In this document: positions 34,836-44,100 of the stretch, one piece after another | Layout: each line of letters starts with the position of its first letter | Position numbering within the stretch: the stretch's first letter is position 1 | From: DASYXT01 sp035934555 | GTDB taxonomy: Bacteria; Verrucomicrobiota; Verrucomicrobiia; Limisphaerales; UBA8199 | Assembly: GCA_035934555.1 (NCBI GenBank) | Contig: DASYXT010000118.1 | Location: forward strand, 186,001 to 250,000 | Reading direction: 5' to 3' | Length of the DNA: 64,000 nt | Notes under the pieces: generated by a model | Told to the model about the DNA's origin: nothing | Seen by the model: the letters and a program-made list of their open reading frames with translations, nothing else | Database searches by the model: none | Made by a program: the position numbers and the translations under genes

Positions 34836-35297
34836 CTAATCGCGTTTAGTTGGTGGCGCGGGTTCCTCGCTGCTGAACGCTCGTGCGAGGGCGCAAAGGA
34901 GCGCGGCGCCGATGCCGAGGAATACCGCGGCCAGTGCCAGGCCCACCAGCGCTTCACTGCGGAAAGCGGCGGAAGTAAAGCGCATCGGATACAGGAACAA
35001 ACCCAGACCGAGCAGTAGCAGGAAGAAGCAAAAGGCGAGCAGCCGGGCTTTGGTTTTGCGAGTGGGGCATTCTTGCACGGCCCAGACGAGGCGCCAGAAG
35101 GGCCACGCGCAAATGGCGGCGGCTGCGCTCCAGACCAGCACGCTCCAATGCCAGGCAAAGTGGAGTCCTTGGCCTGGCGAATGTTCGAGGGCCGCAGCCG
35201 AACCGGTGACCGTGGCAAGGGCCAGGCCACTAGAGCCGATGACGATGACTTTGAACGTCTTATCAGTCGGCAGGTACTTTTCGTCGGGGGCGGGCAT
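34836..35297 (-). CDS. Small membrane protein of unknown function
   Basis: The 153-residue protein has four likely membrane spans: FKVIVIGSSGLALATVTGSAAAL, HWSVLVWSAAAAICAWPFWRLVW, LLAFCFFLLLLGLGLFLYPM and ALVGLALAAVFLGIGAALLCAL. A short charged tail ends it. No family is recognised. It lies downstream of groEL on the same strand after a strong hairpin, so it probably has its own control. Confidence 0.55.
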   Translation of the reverse strand: MPAPDEKYLPTDKTFKVIVIGSSGLALATVTGSAAALEHSPGQGLHFAWHWSVLVWSAAAAICAWPFWRLVWAVQECPTRKTKARLLAFCFFLLLLGLGLFLYPMRFTSAAFRSEALVGLALAAVFLGIGAALLCALARAFSSEEPAPPTKRD

Positions 35298-35301
35298 AAA
35301 A

Positions 35302-35331
35302 CAGCGAGGCTGGCGTGCTCCAGCCTCGCTG
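35302..35331 (-). terminator. Terminator hairpin downstream of groEL
   Basis: A perfect 12-bp stem, CAGCGAGGCTGG (35302-35313) and CCAGCCTCGCTG (35320-35331), has a 6-base loop. It overlaps the leader of the small membrane protein gene. A second imperfect GC-rich hairpin (GAGCCCAGGCC/GGCCCGGGCTC) lies between it and the groEL stop. Confidence 0.65.
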
Positions 35332-35411
35332 AGTGATTCGATTCCTCCGGATGAGCCCAGGCCGGAGGCCCGGGCTCAAAGGATGGCAGGCCCGAGGCCT
35401 GGGGAACCAAC

Positions 35412-37052
35412 TTAGTAGTCCATTTCCCCGCCCATGCCGCCGTGGCCGCCCGGCATCGGAGCTTTCTTCTCCTTCTCCGGGATTTCGGTAATGAGGCATT
35501 CGGTCGTCAGGAGCAACCCGGCGATCGAGGCAGCGTTCTGGAGCGCGGTGCGGGTGACCTTTTTGGGGTCCACCACGCCGGCTTTAACGAGGTCTTCGTA
35601 TTCGCCAGTCGAGACGTTGTAGCCTTCGTTGCCTTTGCGGCGTTTGACTTCCTGCACGACCACCGAGCCTTCGACGCCGGCGTTTTCAGCCAGCGCGCGA
35701 GTGGGGAACTCGATGGCGCGTTTGACGATGTCAACGCCGATGCGCTCGTCGTCGTTGTCGGGTTTGACGGTGTCGATGGCGCTCAAGCAGCGCAGCAGAG
35801 CCACGCCGCCCCCGGGGACGATGCCTTCCTCGACGGCCGCGCGGGTAGCGTGGAGGGCGTCTTCGACGCGGGCCTTCTTTTCTTTCATCTCGGTTTCGGT
35901 GGCCGCGCCGACATTAATGACGGCGACACCGCCGGCGAGTTTGGCCAGGCGTTCCTGCAGCTTTTCCCGGTCGTAATCGGAGGTGGTTTCCTCGATTTGC
36001 CGGCGGATTTGGTTGACGCGGCCCTGGATTTCAGAGCTCTTGCCGCCACCTTCAACGATAGTGGTATTTTCCTTATCGACGACGATGCTCTTGGCGCGGC
36101 CGAGGTCATCGAGGTTGAGGCTCTCGAGCTTGATGCCGAGGTCTTCACTGATGAACTTGCCGCCGGTGAGGATGGCGATGTCTTCGCACATGGCTTTGCG
36201 TCGATCGCCGAAGCCCGGGGCTTTGACGGCGCAGACGTTGAGAGTGCCGCGCAGCTTGTTGACGACGAGGGTCGCCAACGCTTCGCCTTCCACTTCTTCA
36301 GCAATGATCAGCATCGGCTTGCCGACCTTGGCGACCTTTTCCAGGATCGGCAAAAGGTCCTTCAAGCTGCTAATCTTCTTTTCATAGATGAGGATGTAGG
36401 CGTCTTCCAGGCGGGCTTCCATCGCTTCGGCGTTGGTGACGAAGTACGGGGACAGATAGCCCTTGTCGAACTGCATACCTTCGACAACGTCGAGGGTGGT
36501 CTCGATGGACTTGGCTTCTTCGACGGTGATGGTGCCGTCCTTGCCGACCTTATCCATGGCATCGGCAATGATCTCGCCGATGGTGGTGTCCCAGTTGGCG
36601 GAGACGGTGGCGACTTGCTTGATTTCCTCTTTGTCTTTGACCTTCTTGGCGATTTTGTCGAGCTGCTCGACGGCCGCGGCGACGGACTTGTTAATGCCGC
36701 GCTGGATGCCGATGGGGTTGGCGCCGGAGGTGACGTACTTCAGGCCTTCGCGGTAGATAGCTTCGGCCAGGACGGTAGCGGTGGTGGTGCCATCCCCGGC
36801 GGCGTCGCTGGTCTTGGAGGCGACTTCGCGCACCATCTGGGCGCCCATATTTTCATAGGGGTCTTCCAGTTCGATTTCCTTGGCGACAGTGACACCGTCT
36901 TTGGTGACGGTCGGGGAGCCAAATTTCTTGTCGAGGACGACGTTACGGCCTTTGGGGCCGAGGGTCGCGGCCACGGCTCGGGCGAGTTTGGAGACACCCT
37001 TGAGGAGGGTCTGACGAGCATTCTCGTCGAAGATGAGTTGTTTTGCTGCCAT
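35412..37052 (-). CDS. groEL: 60-kDa chaperonin GroEL
   Basis: The folding chamber of the cytoplasm. At 546 residues it has the normal length and motifs: AAKQLIFDENARQTLLKGVSKL at the start, LGPKGRNVVLDKKFG, GDGTTTATVLAEAI (the ATP site with its Asp), TVEEAKSIETTLDVVEGMQFDKGYLSPYF, AAVEEGIVPGGGVALLR and a C-terminal GGHGGMGGEMDY tail, a variant of the usual GGM repeat. It lies 36 bases after groES on the same strand. Confidence 0.98.
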   Translation of the reverse strand: MAAKQLIFDENARQTLLKGVSKLARAVAATLGPKGRNVVLDKKFGSPTVTKDGVTVAKEIELEDPYENMGAQMVREVASKTSDAAGDGTTTATVLAEAIYREGLKYVTSGANPIGIQRGINKSVAAAVEQLDKIAKKVKDKEEIKQVATVSANWDTTIGEIIADAMDKVGKDGTITVEEAKSIETTLDVVEGMQFDKGYLSPYFVTNAEAMEARLEDAYILIYEKKISSLKDLLPILEKVAKVGKPMLIIAEEVEGEALATLVVNKLRGTLNVCAVKAPGFGDRRKAMCEDIAILTGGKFISEDLGIKLESLNLDDLGRAKSIVVDKENTTIVEGGGKSSEIQGRVNQIRRQIEETTSDYDREKLQERLAKLAGGVAVINVGAATETEMKEKKARVEDALHATRAAVEEGIVPGGGVALLRCLSAIDTVKPDNDDERIGVDIVKRAIEFPTRALAENAGVEGSVVVQEVKRRKGNEGYNVSTGEYEDLVKAGVVDPKKVTRTALQNAASIAGLLLTTECLITEIPEKEKKAPMPGGHGGMGGEMDY

Positions 37053-37088
37053 ATGCTAATTGATAGTTACAAGTTAATTGTTGAGGTG

Positions 37089-37382
37089 TTATTCGATCAC
37101 GGCCAGCACGTCGTCGGAGTTAAGGATTTTGTATTCCTTTCCGTCGAGTTTGATTTCGGTGCCGCCGTATTTGCTGACAAGAACGCGGTCGCCCTTTTTA
37201 ATTTCAAAGGGGACTTTCTTGCCGTTGTCATCGGTTTTGCCGGTGCCCAGGGCCACGACGAGGCTTTCCATGGGTTTTTCCTTCGCGGTATCGGGAATGA
37301 TAATCCCGCCCTTTTTGACTTCCTTCTCTTCGACCGCTTCGACAAGAATGCGATCGCCGAGGGGTTTAACGTTTAGTGCCAT
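37089..37382 (-). CDS. groES: 10-kDa co-chaperonin GroES
   Basis: The lid of the GroEL chamber; 97 residues. It has LGDRILVEAVEEKEVKKGGIIIPDTAKEKP (with the mobile loop), the roof segment and VSKYGGTEIKLDGKEYKILNSDDVLAVIE. Length and sequence fit the bacterial family. It heads the groES-groEL pair; the upstream region holds a sigma-32-like promoter. Confidence 0.98.
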   Translation of the reverse strand: MALNVKPLGDRILVEAVEEKEVKKGGIIIPDTAKEKPMESLVVALGTGKTDDNGKKVPFEIKKGDRVLVSKYGGTEIKLDGKEYKILNSDDVLAVIE

Positions 37383-37435
37383 AGTTTGGTTTTCGTTGTT
37401 TGTTGTTGATCAGTTCATCAAAATCCGCCCGCACT

Positions 37436-37466
37436 CACGGGGGAAATTCGTTAGAGCGTTTCAATC
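37436..37466 (-). promoter_or_regulatory. Sigma-32-like heat-shock promoter of groES-groEL
   Basis: On the minus strand the region reads GATTGAAA, a 15-base spacer from TTGAAA, then CCCCCGTG. This fits the sigma-32 pattern TTGAAA-N13-17-CCCCAT closely in the -35 and in the C-run of the -10. It ends about 53 bases before the groES start. I saw no CIRCE inverted repeat in this gap. Confidence 0.5.
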
Positions 37467-37508
37467 GTAAAGCGTAGGAGCGTAACACTTCCACGCGAGC
37501 GGAACGCT

Positions 37509-37532
37509 GGTTCGTGCTACCGAGCACGAACC
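37509..37532 (-). terminator. Hairpin between dnaK and groES
   Basis: A perfect 10-bp stem, GGTTCGTGCT (37509-37518) and AGCACGAACC (37523-37532), with a 4-base loop lies 9 bases after the dnaK stop. No T-run follows on the minus strand, so it may be a weak terminator or an RNA-processing site. Confidence 0.5.
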
Positions 37533-37540
37533 CATATAAA

Positions 37541-39493
37541 TTATTTTTTCTCGTCCACGACCTCGGCATCGATGATCGGGCCTTCGTCCTTCTTGCCGCT
37601 GCCGGGCTGCTCGGGGCCGGGGCCACCGGCGCCGGCACCCGGTTGAGGCTGGTCGCCACCGCGGGCGGCGCGGGCCTTCTCGCCGGCGGCTTTATACAGC
37701 TCGGCGGAAACGGCCTGCCACGCTTCGTTCAGTTTCTCGCTGGCGGAGCGGATGGCGGCGGCGTCCTGGCCCTTGAGGGCCTCTTTGACCTCTTGAACCG
37801 CGGTCTCCATTTTGCCCTTGTCGTTGCCGGCCAGTTTCTCGGCGTTATCTTTGAGGAATTTTTCCGAACGATAGACGGCGTTGTCGGCTTCGTTGCGGAC
37901 CTCGATTTCGTCGCGGCGGGCCTTGTCCTCATCGGCGTGGGCCTCGGCGTCCTTGCGCATTTTTTCGATCTCCTCTTTGCTAAGCCCGCTGCTGGCGGTG
38001 ATGGTGATCTTCTGCTCCTTGCCGGTGCCGAGGTCCTTGGCGCTGACGTGGAGGATGCCATTGGCGTCGATATCGAAAGTGACTTCGATTTGCGGCACGC
38101 CGCGCGGCGCCGGCGGGATGTCGGTCAGATGGAACTTGCCGATGGTTTTGTTATCGCGAGCCAATTGGCGTTCACCCTGGAGGACATGAATCTCGACGCC
38201 GGGCTGATTATCCGAGGCGGTCGAGAAGATCTCCGACTTGCGGGTCGGGACGGTGGTATTGCGCTCGATGAGCTTGGTGTAAACACCGCCGAGGGTTTCG
38301 ATACCCAGCGAGAGCGGGGTCACGTCAAGCAGCAGCACGTCTTTGACTTCGCCCTTGAGCACGCCCGCTTGAATGGCCGCACCCACAGCGACGACTTCAT
38401 CCGGGTTCACGCCCTGGTGCGGAGTCTTGTTGACCAGCGAGCGGGCGGTATCGACCACCTTGGGCATGCGAGTCATGCCCCCGACGAGCACGAGCTCATC
38501 GATTTTATCCACCGAAACGCCGGCGTCGCGCAGGCAGTTCTTGACCGGGGTGATGGTGCGTTCGAAGAGGTCATCGCATAACTGCTCCATCTTGGCCCGA
38601 GTCAGCTTCATGCTGATGTGCTTAGGGCCGCTGGCGTCGGCGGTGATGAAGGGCAGGTTGATTTCATACACCTGCGAGCTGGACAGCGCGATCTTCGCTT
38701 TCTCAGCCTCCTCCTTGATGCGCTGGAGGGCATCGGGCTGCTTGCGCAAGTCCATGCCGTGTTCTTTCTTGAACTCATCGAGAATCCAATCCATGATGCG
38801 TCCGTCCCAGTCATCGCCGCCGAGGTGGGTATCGCCGTTGGTGGCTTTGACCTCGAAGACCCCATCGCCGATTTCCAGCACCGAAATATCGAAGGTGCCG
38901 CCGCCCAGGTCGTACACCGCGATTTCCTCGTCTTTCTTTTTATCAAGGCCGTAAGCAAGCGACGCGGCGGTGGGCTCGTTGATGATGCGCAGCACTTCGA
39001 GGCCGGCGATGCGGCCGGCGTCTTTGGTGGCCTGGCGCTGGGAGTCGTTGAAATAGGCCGGAACGGTGATGACGGCTTGAGAGATTTTCTCCCCAAGGCG
39101 CATCTCGGCGTCGGCTTTGAGCTTGGCCAGAATCATCGCCGAAACCTCCGGCGGGCTGAACTGCTTGGGCTTGCCATCGACTTCGACTTCTACACAGGCG
39201 TCGCCGTTAGGACCAGGGACGACCTTGTAGGGGACGCGTTTGCGTTCCTCCTCGACTTCGCTGAATTTACGGCCCATGAAGCGCTTAATGGAATAGACGG
39301 TATTCCTGGAGTTGGTGACGGCCTGGCGCTTGGCGGCGTCACCGACCAGTCGTTCACCGCTCTTGGTGAACGCGACCACGGACGGGGTCACACGCCGGCC
39401 TTCGGAATTCTCCAGCACAACGGGTTCGCCGCCTTCCATCACAGACATGCACGAGTTGGTCGTGCCCAAATCGATACCAATTACTTTAGCCAT
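37541..39493 (-). CDS. dnaK: Hsp70 chaperone DnaK
   Basis: The 650-residue protein has the Hsp70 ATPase domain (MAKVIGIDLGTTNSCMSVMEGGEP; IINEPTAASLAYGLDKK; YDLGGGTFDISVLEI; LVGGMTRMPKV), the linker DVLLLDVTPLSLGIETLGG, the substrate-binding domain and a long acidic C-terminal lid, ending in GPIIDAEVVDEKK. The start is supported by an AGGAG 8-10 bases upstream on the minus strand. No grpE or dnaJ is adjacent. dnaK precedes groES-groEL on the same strand, an unusual but not rare order. Confidence 0.98.
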   Translation of the reverse strand: MAKVIGIDLGTTNSCMSVMEGGEPVVLENSEGRRVTPSVVAFTKSGERLVGDAAKRQAVTNSRNTVYSIKRFMGRKFSEVEEERKRVPYKVVPGPNGDACVEVEVDGKPKQFSPPEVSAMILAKLKADAEMRLGEKISQAVITVPAYFNDSQRQATKDAGRIAGLEVLRIINEPTAASLAYGLDKKKDEEIAVYDLGGGTFDISVLEIGDGVFEVKATNGDTHLGGDDWDGRIMDWILDEFKKEHGMDLRKQPDALQRIKEEAEKAKIALSSSQVYEINLPFITADASGPKHISMKLTRAKMEQLCDDLFERTITPVKNCLRDAGVSVDKIDELVLVGGMTRMPKVVDTARSLVNKTPHQGVNPDEVVAVGAAIQAGVLKGEVKDVLLLDVTPLSLGIETLGGVYTKLIERNTTVPTRKSEIFSTASDNQPGVEIHVLQGERQLARDNKTIGKFHLTDIPPAPRGVPQIEVTFDIDANGILHVSAKDLGTGKEQKITITASSGLSKEEIEKMRKDAEAHADEDKARRDEIEVRNEADNAVYRSEKFLKDNAEKLAGNDKGKMETAVQEVKEALKGQDAAAIRSASEKLNEAWQAVSAELYKAAGEKARAARGGDQPQPGAGAGGPGPEQPGSGKKDEGPIIDAEVVDEKK

Positions 39494-39848
39494 ATAAAAT
39501 GCTCCTGCTTAAAAACACAAAGCCAAAGGGTCTAGAGCAATGAGGGTGCCACTCGGGGGTGAATCAGAAATAAGAAATTGCAGCTCAGCATGTTAGGATT
39601 CAAAAAGCGGCTGAAGATGTGAGTGCGATGACTGTGCCATTTGCGACAAAATGGCGCAGTTCGGAGGCCAGATTGGCGCAGGAGCTTGTGCATCGCCGGA
39701 GAGCCCGAAGCGCGACTGTGTTCGGAAGTTGCTGCGGACAGGAATGTCTGCGCTCCGGCGCTTGTTTGCCTGAGGACCTTGTGAGGAGCCCGGAATTTAG
39801 CGGGAGGAAACAGAGGGAACGAAGATTCTGCTTCTGCACCAGCTCCGT
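39494..39848. other. Non-coding gap upstream of dnaK
   Basis: The 355 bases between dnaK and the toxin gene both run upstream or downstream on the minus strand. Near dnaK I see a good ribosome site but no clear sigma-32 box. The middle holds a REP copy (39729-39758). I see no gene or RNA in the rest. Confidence 0.5.
39729..39758. repeat. REP element, single arm
   Basis: The 30 bases from TTGCTGCGGACAGG to GCGCTCCGG match the right arm of the palindrome at 58373-58402 in 28 of 30 positions. The opposite arm nearby (about 39691-39718) is only weakly recognisable, so this is a solitary or decayed copy. Confidence 0.8.
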
Positions 39849-40250
39849 TCAGAGTGGCGGGAATTCACAGGAAATCGGTTTTCCCTTCAGCGTGCGGTAA
39901 ACAGCGAAGTCTTTGCGATCGATCGTTAAAACCTTCAGCCGCGGGTTGCTTTGAGCAAGCATGACAATGCACGCATCTGCGGCGTCCATGCCGTAATCTG
40001 AGTACTTTTCCAAAAGCTCGAGCACCTCTGCGCGATTCGCATTCCATAGGAAATCAATTTGGTAGTCTCCCTCAGCCAAAGCACGAGCGATGCGTGTCGG
40101 CCCCGCCAGGAAGCAGGCTTCAACCAACGCCGCTTCGCACGTCAGGTGCGGCTCCGGGTTCTGACGGGCCATTCGGCGCGCCCAACCGCGGACTCTATCA
40201 TTGGGATCCCAGAATCCGGCGATGTAGCCGGTATCAGCGATGAACTGCAC
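39849..40250 (-). CDS. PIN-domain ribonuclease toxin (VapC-like)
   Basis: PIN toxins cut RNA with a cluster of acidic residues. From the GTG at 40250 the product has 133 residues. The acidic positions are visible: Asp in VQFIADTGYIAGFWD, Glu in LTCEAALVEACFL, and Asp residues in YGMDAADACIVMLAQ, with LKVLTIDRKDFAVY near the end. The GTG overlaps the antitoxin gene's 3' end by 17 bases, typical of these pairs. An ATG at 40328 would lie within the antitoxin and lack PIN sequence. The target is not inferable; VapC enzymes often cut initiator tRNA or 23S rRNA. Confidence 0.85.
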   Translation of the reverse strand: MQFIADTGYIAGFWDPNDRVRGWARRMARQNPEPHLTCEAALVEACFLAGPTRIARALAEGDYQIDFLWNANRAEVLELLEKYSDYGMDAADACIVMLAQSNPRLKVLTIDRKDFAVYRTLKGKPISCEFPPL

Positions 40251-40482
40251 GTTTTGCCTCCAGCTTGCGGCGGATAAACTCCTTTGGGCGTTGGGACGCC
40301 GCCAAAGGCATTCTGTAGTCCGGGTCAATCCGGAGCGAGGCGCACTCCCGGGGCAGTTCCGCCGCAGCCTTGCAGGCGGAGTTGATCATGAACCGCGAAA
40401 TCGGCATCCCGCGTCGGCGCGCGGCGGAACGGATGATTTCTCGTTCCTTGGCCGTTGGCCGGGTAGCTATGATGTACGACAT
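40234..40482 (-). CDS. Ribbon-helix-helix-type antitoxin
   Basis: The partner of the PIN toxin. The ATG at 40482 gives 82 residues opening MSYIIATRPTAKEREIIRSAARRRGMPISRFMINSACKAA (shown here as SYIIATRPT and RRRGMPISRFM). This matches the ribbon-helix-helix/DUF1778-type DNA-binding part, followed by a basic C-terminus that would bind the toxin. Longer starts at 40536 or 40524 are possible, but a promoter with its -10 box ends only six bases before this ATG, so the short, leaderless form is preferred. Confidence 0.8.
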   Translation of the reverse strand: MSYIIATRPTAKEREIIRSAARRRGMPISRFMINSACKAAAELPRECASLRIDPDYRMPLAASQRPKEFIRRKLEAKRAVHR

Positions 40483-40517
40483 ACAAATAGTATGCTGCTT
40501 GGAAAGCGGATCGTCAA
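40480..40517 (-). promoter_or_regulatory. Promoter and operator-like palindrome of the toxin-antitoxin pair
   Basis: On the minus strand TTGACG (40512-40517), a 17-base spacer and CATACT (40489-40494) lie six bases before the antitoxin ATG, so the transcript would start at or near the ATG itself (leaderless). CATAC-AAATA-GTATG (40480-40494) is an inverted repeat overlapping the -10 box and start codon, as expected for an autoregulatory operator. Confidence 0.65.
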
Positions 40518-40752
40518 TACTCATATCAGCACCCACAACCGCTCACCCCTAATTAAAGCTGGTTGACCGGCGCCAGCCGGGCATGTAGAGTTTTGTTAAT
40601 TCCACGTATTAACGTTTATCGGAGCGGGGATCGCCTGAAGTGCCCGCCTGCCCGCACGCGGCGCTTGGGGAGTGGGAGATTACACTGTCAGTTCGGCATG
40701 CCTCCGCTCGAGCCAAAGGCGGAGCGGGAATCTGCGGGCCGGGAAAGGAACT

Positions 40753-41115
40753 ATGGCAAAGGTACTGTTAGTGGAGGATAACGAGATGAACCGCGACATG
40801 TTGTCGCGGCGACTCGAACGCAAGGGTTACACCGTGGTATGCGCGGTGGATGGGCAGCAGGCGGTGGACATGGCCACTACCGAGAGCCCGGCGCTCATCC
40901 TGATGGACATGAGCCTGCCGGTGCTGGATGGCTGGGAGGCCACCCGGCGCATCAAGGCGCAAACCCCTGCGATCCCCATCATCGCGCTCACCGCCCACGC
41001 GATGGAGGGCGACGAACGCAGGGCCCGCGATGCGGGCTGCGACGATTACGACACCAAGCCTATTGAGCTGGAGCGGCTGCTGGGTAAAATCCAAAAGCTG
41101 GTCCCGACGGCTTGA
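40753..41115 (+). CDS. Single-domain response regulator
   Basis: A 120-residue CheY-like receiver and nothing else. It has the acidic pair in MAKVLLVEDNEMNRDML, the phospho-acceptor in ALILMDMSLPVLDGWEA (Asp near residue 53), the Thr/Ser switch in IPIIALTAHAMEGDE, and Lys in DYDTKPIELERLL. It lies six bases before the giant hybrid kinase and probably exchanges phosphate with it. No output domain, so it acts through a partner or as a phosphate sink. The ATG at 40753 is preceded by GGAAAGGAA. Confidence 0.92.
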   Translation: MAKVLLVEDNEMNRDMLSRRLERKGYTVVCAVDGQQAVDMATTESPALILMDMSLPVLDGWEATRRIKAQTPAIPIIALTAHAMEGDERRARDAGCDDYDTKPIELERLLGKIQKLVPTA

Positions 41116-41121
41116 GGCCCC

Positions 41122-44100
41122 ATGCGCCTGGCCCTAAAACTGGCGGGTTTTGCCCTTGCCCTGTTCGGCACGACAACCCCCAGCTTCGCCCAGAGCCCCA
41201 ACCTTATCCCTCCACCAGCCACGAACTATGTGCTGGAACTCAACGGCGGCTACGTCGAGCTGCCGCCCAATATCTTCAACGACCTGACGCAGGCCACCGT
41301 CGAGGCCTGGGTGCGGTGGGATGACCTCAGCGGCACCTACAAACGCGTTTTCGATTACGGTGACGCCCGTCAGGACATGAGCATCACGAGCGGGGCAGCA
41401 CCCTCGGATTCCGCTCAACTCGGATTCGCAGCCTCTGATGGGGCGCAGACGAATGACCTGACGGGTGTGAAGTGGATATTCGTTCCCAACATCTTGAAGA
41501 CGCACACTTGGTGCCACGTTGCAGCCGTTTCCGGCCCTGGGGGAATGAAATTCTACCTCGACGGAGCGCTGGTTGGAACGAATGCCTACACGGGCAGTTT
41601 CGCCTCAATTAAGAGCGGTGTGCGCAATTACCTGGGCCAGAGGGTCACTGCCACCGACCCGCCCACGACCTTCAAGGGCGCCATGGATGAGGTCCGCGTC
41701 TGGAGTTTCGAGCGCTCCCAGGCGCAGATCCGCCAGGACATGTTCCAACATCTCACCGGGAATGAGCCGGGACTGGCGGGGCTGTGGGATTTCGACCAGG
41801 TGACCAACGGCGTGTTGGAGGACCTTTCAACAGGCCATCACGACGGGAAGCTGGTGGGCGACGCTCGGGTGGTCGCGGCGGAATTGCCTTCGGCCAACAC
41901 CGTGGCTCCCTGGTCGCAACTGCTGCTGCACTTGACCGACAGCACCGGCGCTTCACTCCCGAATGTGGACGTTCGCGCGCAGGTCAACGGCGCCGAGGTG
42001 GGGCGGGCCACGACCGACTTTGCAGGAACAGCCGCCCTGGCAGTCTGGACGCGTGCGCCGATGGTGGACCTCGTTGCTTCGGACATCAATGGTCTAGGCG
42101 GCTGGCAGATCGCCGTCCCGATCACGCCATACACGGTCCGCACCAACACTTGGAAACTCGGGCAGGCCCTGCAGCTTGGGGGGCGCATGGTGGCATTGGA
42201 TGGGAAGACACCCATGGCCGATGTGGTGGTGGAACTGGTTCAGCCGGCGGGCGCCGGAGCCGAATCTCGTAGCAGGCGGGGAGAGGCGGCTTTGCCTGAA
42301 ACTGAGATGTCTGAACTCAGAATTCGGAAGGCCAATCAAAGCCTCCTTGCCTCACCTGCGGCGAATCGGGTGATGGAGCTCGATGGCAAAAGCTATATGG
42401 TGTTGCCGACGAATATCGTCGCTGGACTGACGGCCGCAACCATCGAAGGATGGGTGAGGTGGGCCAAGCTGGTGCCTCACGCCGACATGTTCGATTTCGG
42501 GGGTCGCAATGGGGATGCGTGGGTCAGGCCCGGCAACCCAAACCCAGAGGCCGACAACCCTATGGACCTCTCAACGTTCTTCGACGTCGGCTATCCCCCC
42601 AAGCAACGGTTTGACCTCAATGCGCCTGACATCCTGCGGCCAAACCAGTGGTTACACCTGGCATTTGTCACTGGACCCGGCGGCATGAAATTGTTCCTCA
42701 ATGGAGTTTTGATGGCAGCCACGAACTACACCGGCAGCTTTGCGGCGATCCCCAACTTTGTTGACGACCACAATCTGGTCGGGCGGGACATCGATCGCCT
42801 CTACCCATACCTGAACGGCCAGGTGGACGAGTTCGCTGTCTGGAAAACGGCTCGTACCGCCGAAGAGGTCCGCTCGGACATGCTCACCAAATTGACCGGC
42901 CATGAGCCCGGCCTTGTTGGCCTTTGGAACTTTGATGACCCGGCCCATCCCGGAACAGACTCCTCCACCAACGGGTTCGACGGGAAACTCGTCGGCCAGG
43001 CAAAGACCATTGCTGAGAATCTGCCCCTGGTGGTGGCAGGGCGCATTACTGATGCCAGGGGACATGCGCTGACCAAGGCTTACGTCGAAGTGCGCCGGCC
43101 CGACGGTGAGACGCTCCGTTCGCCAGCCAATGCGGACGGTGACTACGCCTTCACCATTCAACCATCGGAGAAGCGCGATCTCTTCGCCACCGACGGCCAG
43201 CTTTCCGCCTATCGCTTCGGTTTCCGGCCCAGCGCCGAACCGGGGCAACGACTCGACTGGACACTGGCCGATCCTGGGCAAACGCCGGTCACCTTGCTCC
43301 CCAAGCGCACCCGGTCAAATCGTGAATCCTTCCCTCCCGGCACCGTAGTTGCTGCCGTGTTGACCCAGGACGACGGCTCATTCGATTTCGCCAACCTGCG
43401 GCCCGGTGTTTATCAACTGCGCTGCCAAATTCCAGGCGGCCGCGCGTGGTTCAAGGCCGGCCACCCACTCTACCTCGAGCCAAACATAAGCGAGACTGAA
43501 ATTGCGAAATTGAAATCGCTCCAGTGGCCGATCGCCCCGTTCCGGAAGGGGCGGTGGACAAGATTCGGCGTGCTGGACGGTCTGTCCGCAAACCGGACTG
43601 GGCGGCTCATATTCACGCCGCAAGGAAGGCTTTGGTTGAATACGGGAGGAGGAGGAGGGCTGTCTCGATTCGATGGCCGGGAGTTTTTCAATTTCACTTC
43701 CGAGGGACGCTCCGTGATGGCGGTCGGCCCTCTGTCCACTTATCGCGACTCGCAAGGCGGCTTCTGGCTGGGCACAGTCGGAGGACTTTTGACCTACCAT
43801 CCCGGAACCGGCCAGCCGCCGTCGTCTTTCGCCCCGCGGGATTTGCCGACCGACCGCATTTTTGAATTCGCCGGCACGGCGGACGGTGCGGTTTGGTGGC
43901 GAACCGAGGAGGCGCTGGTCCGCTACGACGCCGGGCGCGGCACCGTGTTCACGAATCTCTGGCGCACGGAATCTTTTTCAGGAGAAATCCTTTATCCACA
44001 AAGGCTGGCCGCCGCCCGGGACTGCTTGTGGGTCACTGGGCCGGGGGCAGGACTGTTGAAGCTCCAAGGTACCAACATCACTCGATTCACTTCAGGGCAA

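Noticed and set aside
35442..37376. A 644-codon open frame on the plus strand antisense to groEL and groES
   Set aside because: It is the complement of two well-conserved genes with strong codon bias; the translation (Asp/Gly/Phe-rich) has no family motif.
38618..39535. A 305-codon open frame antisense to dnaK
   Set aside because: Shadow of dnaK; no start signal or motif, same kind of GC-rich artefact.
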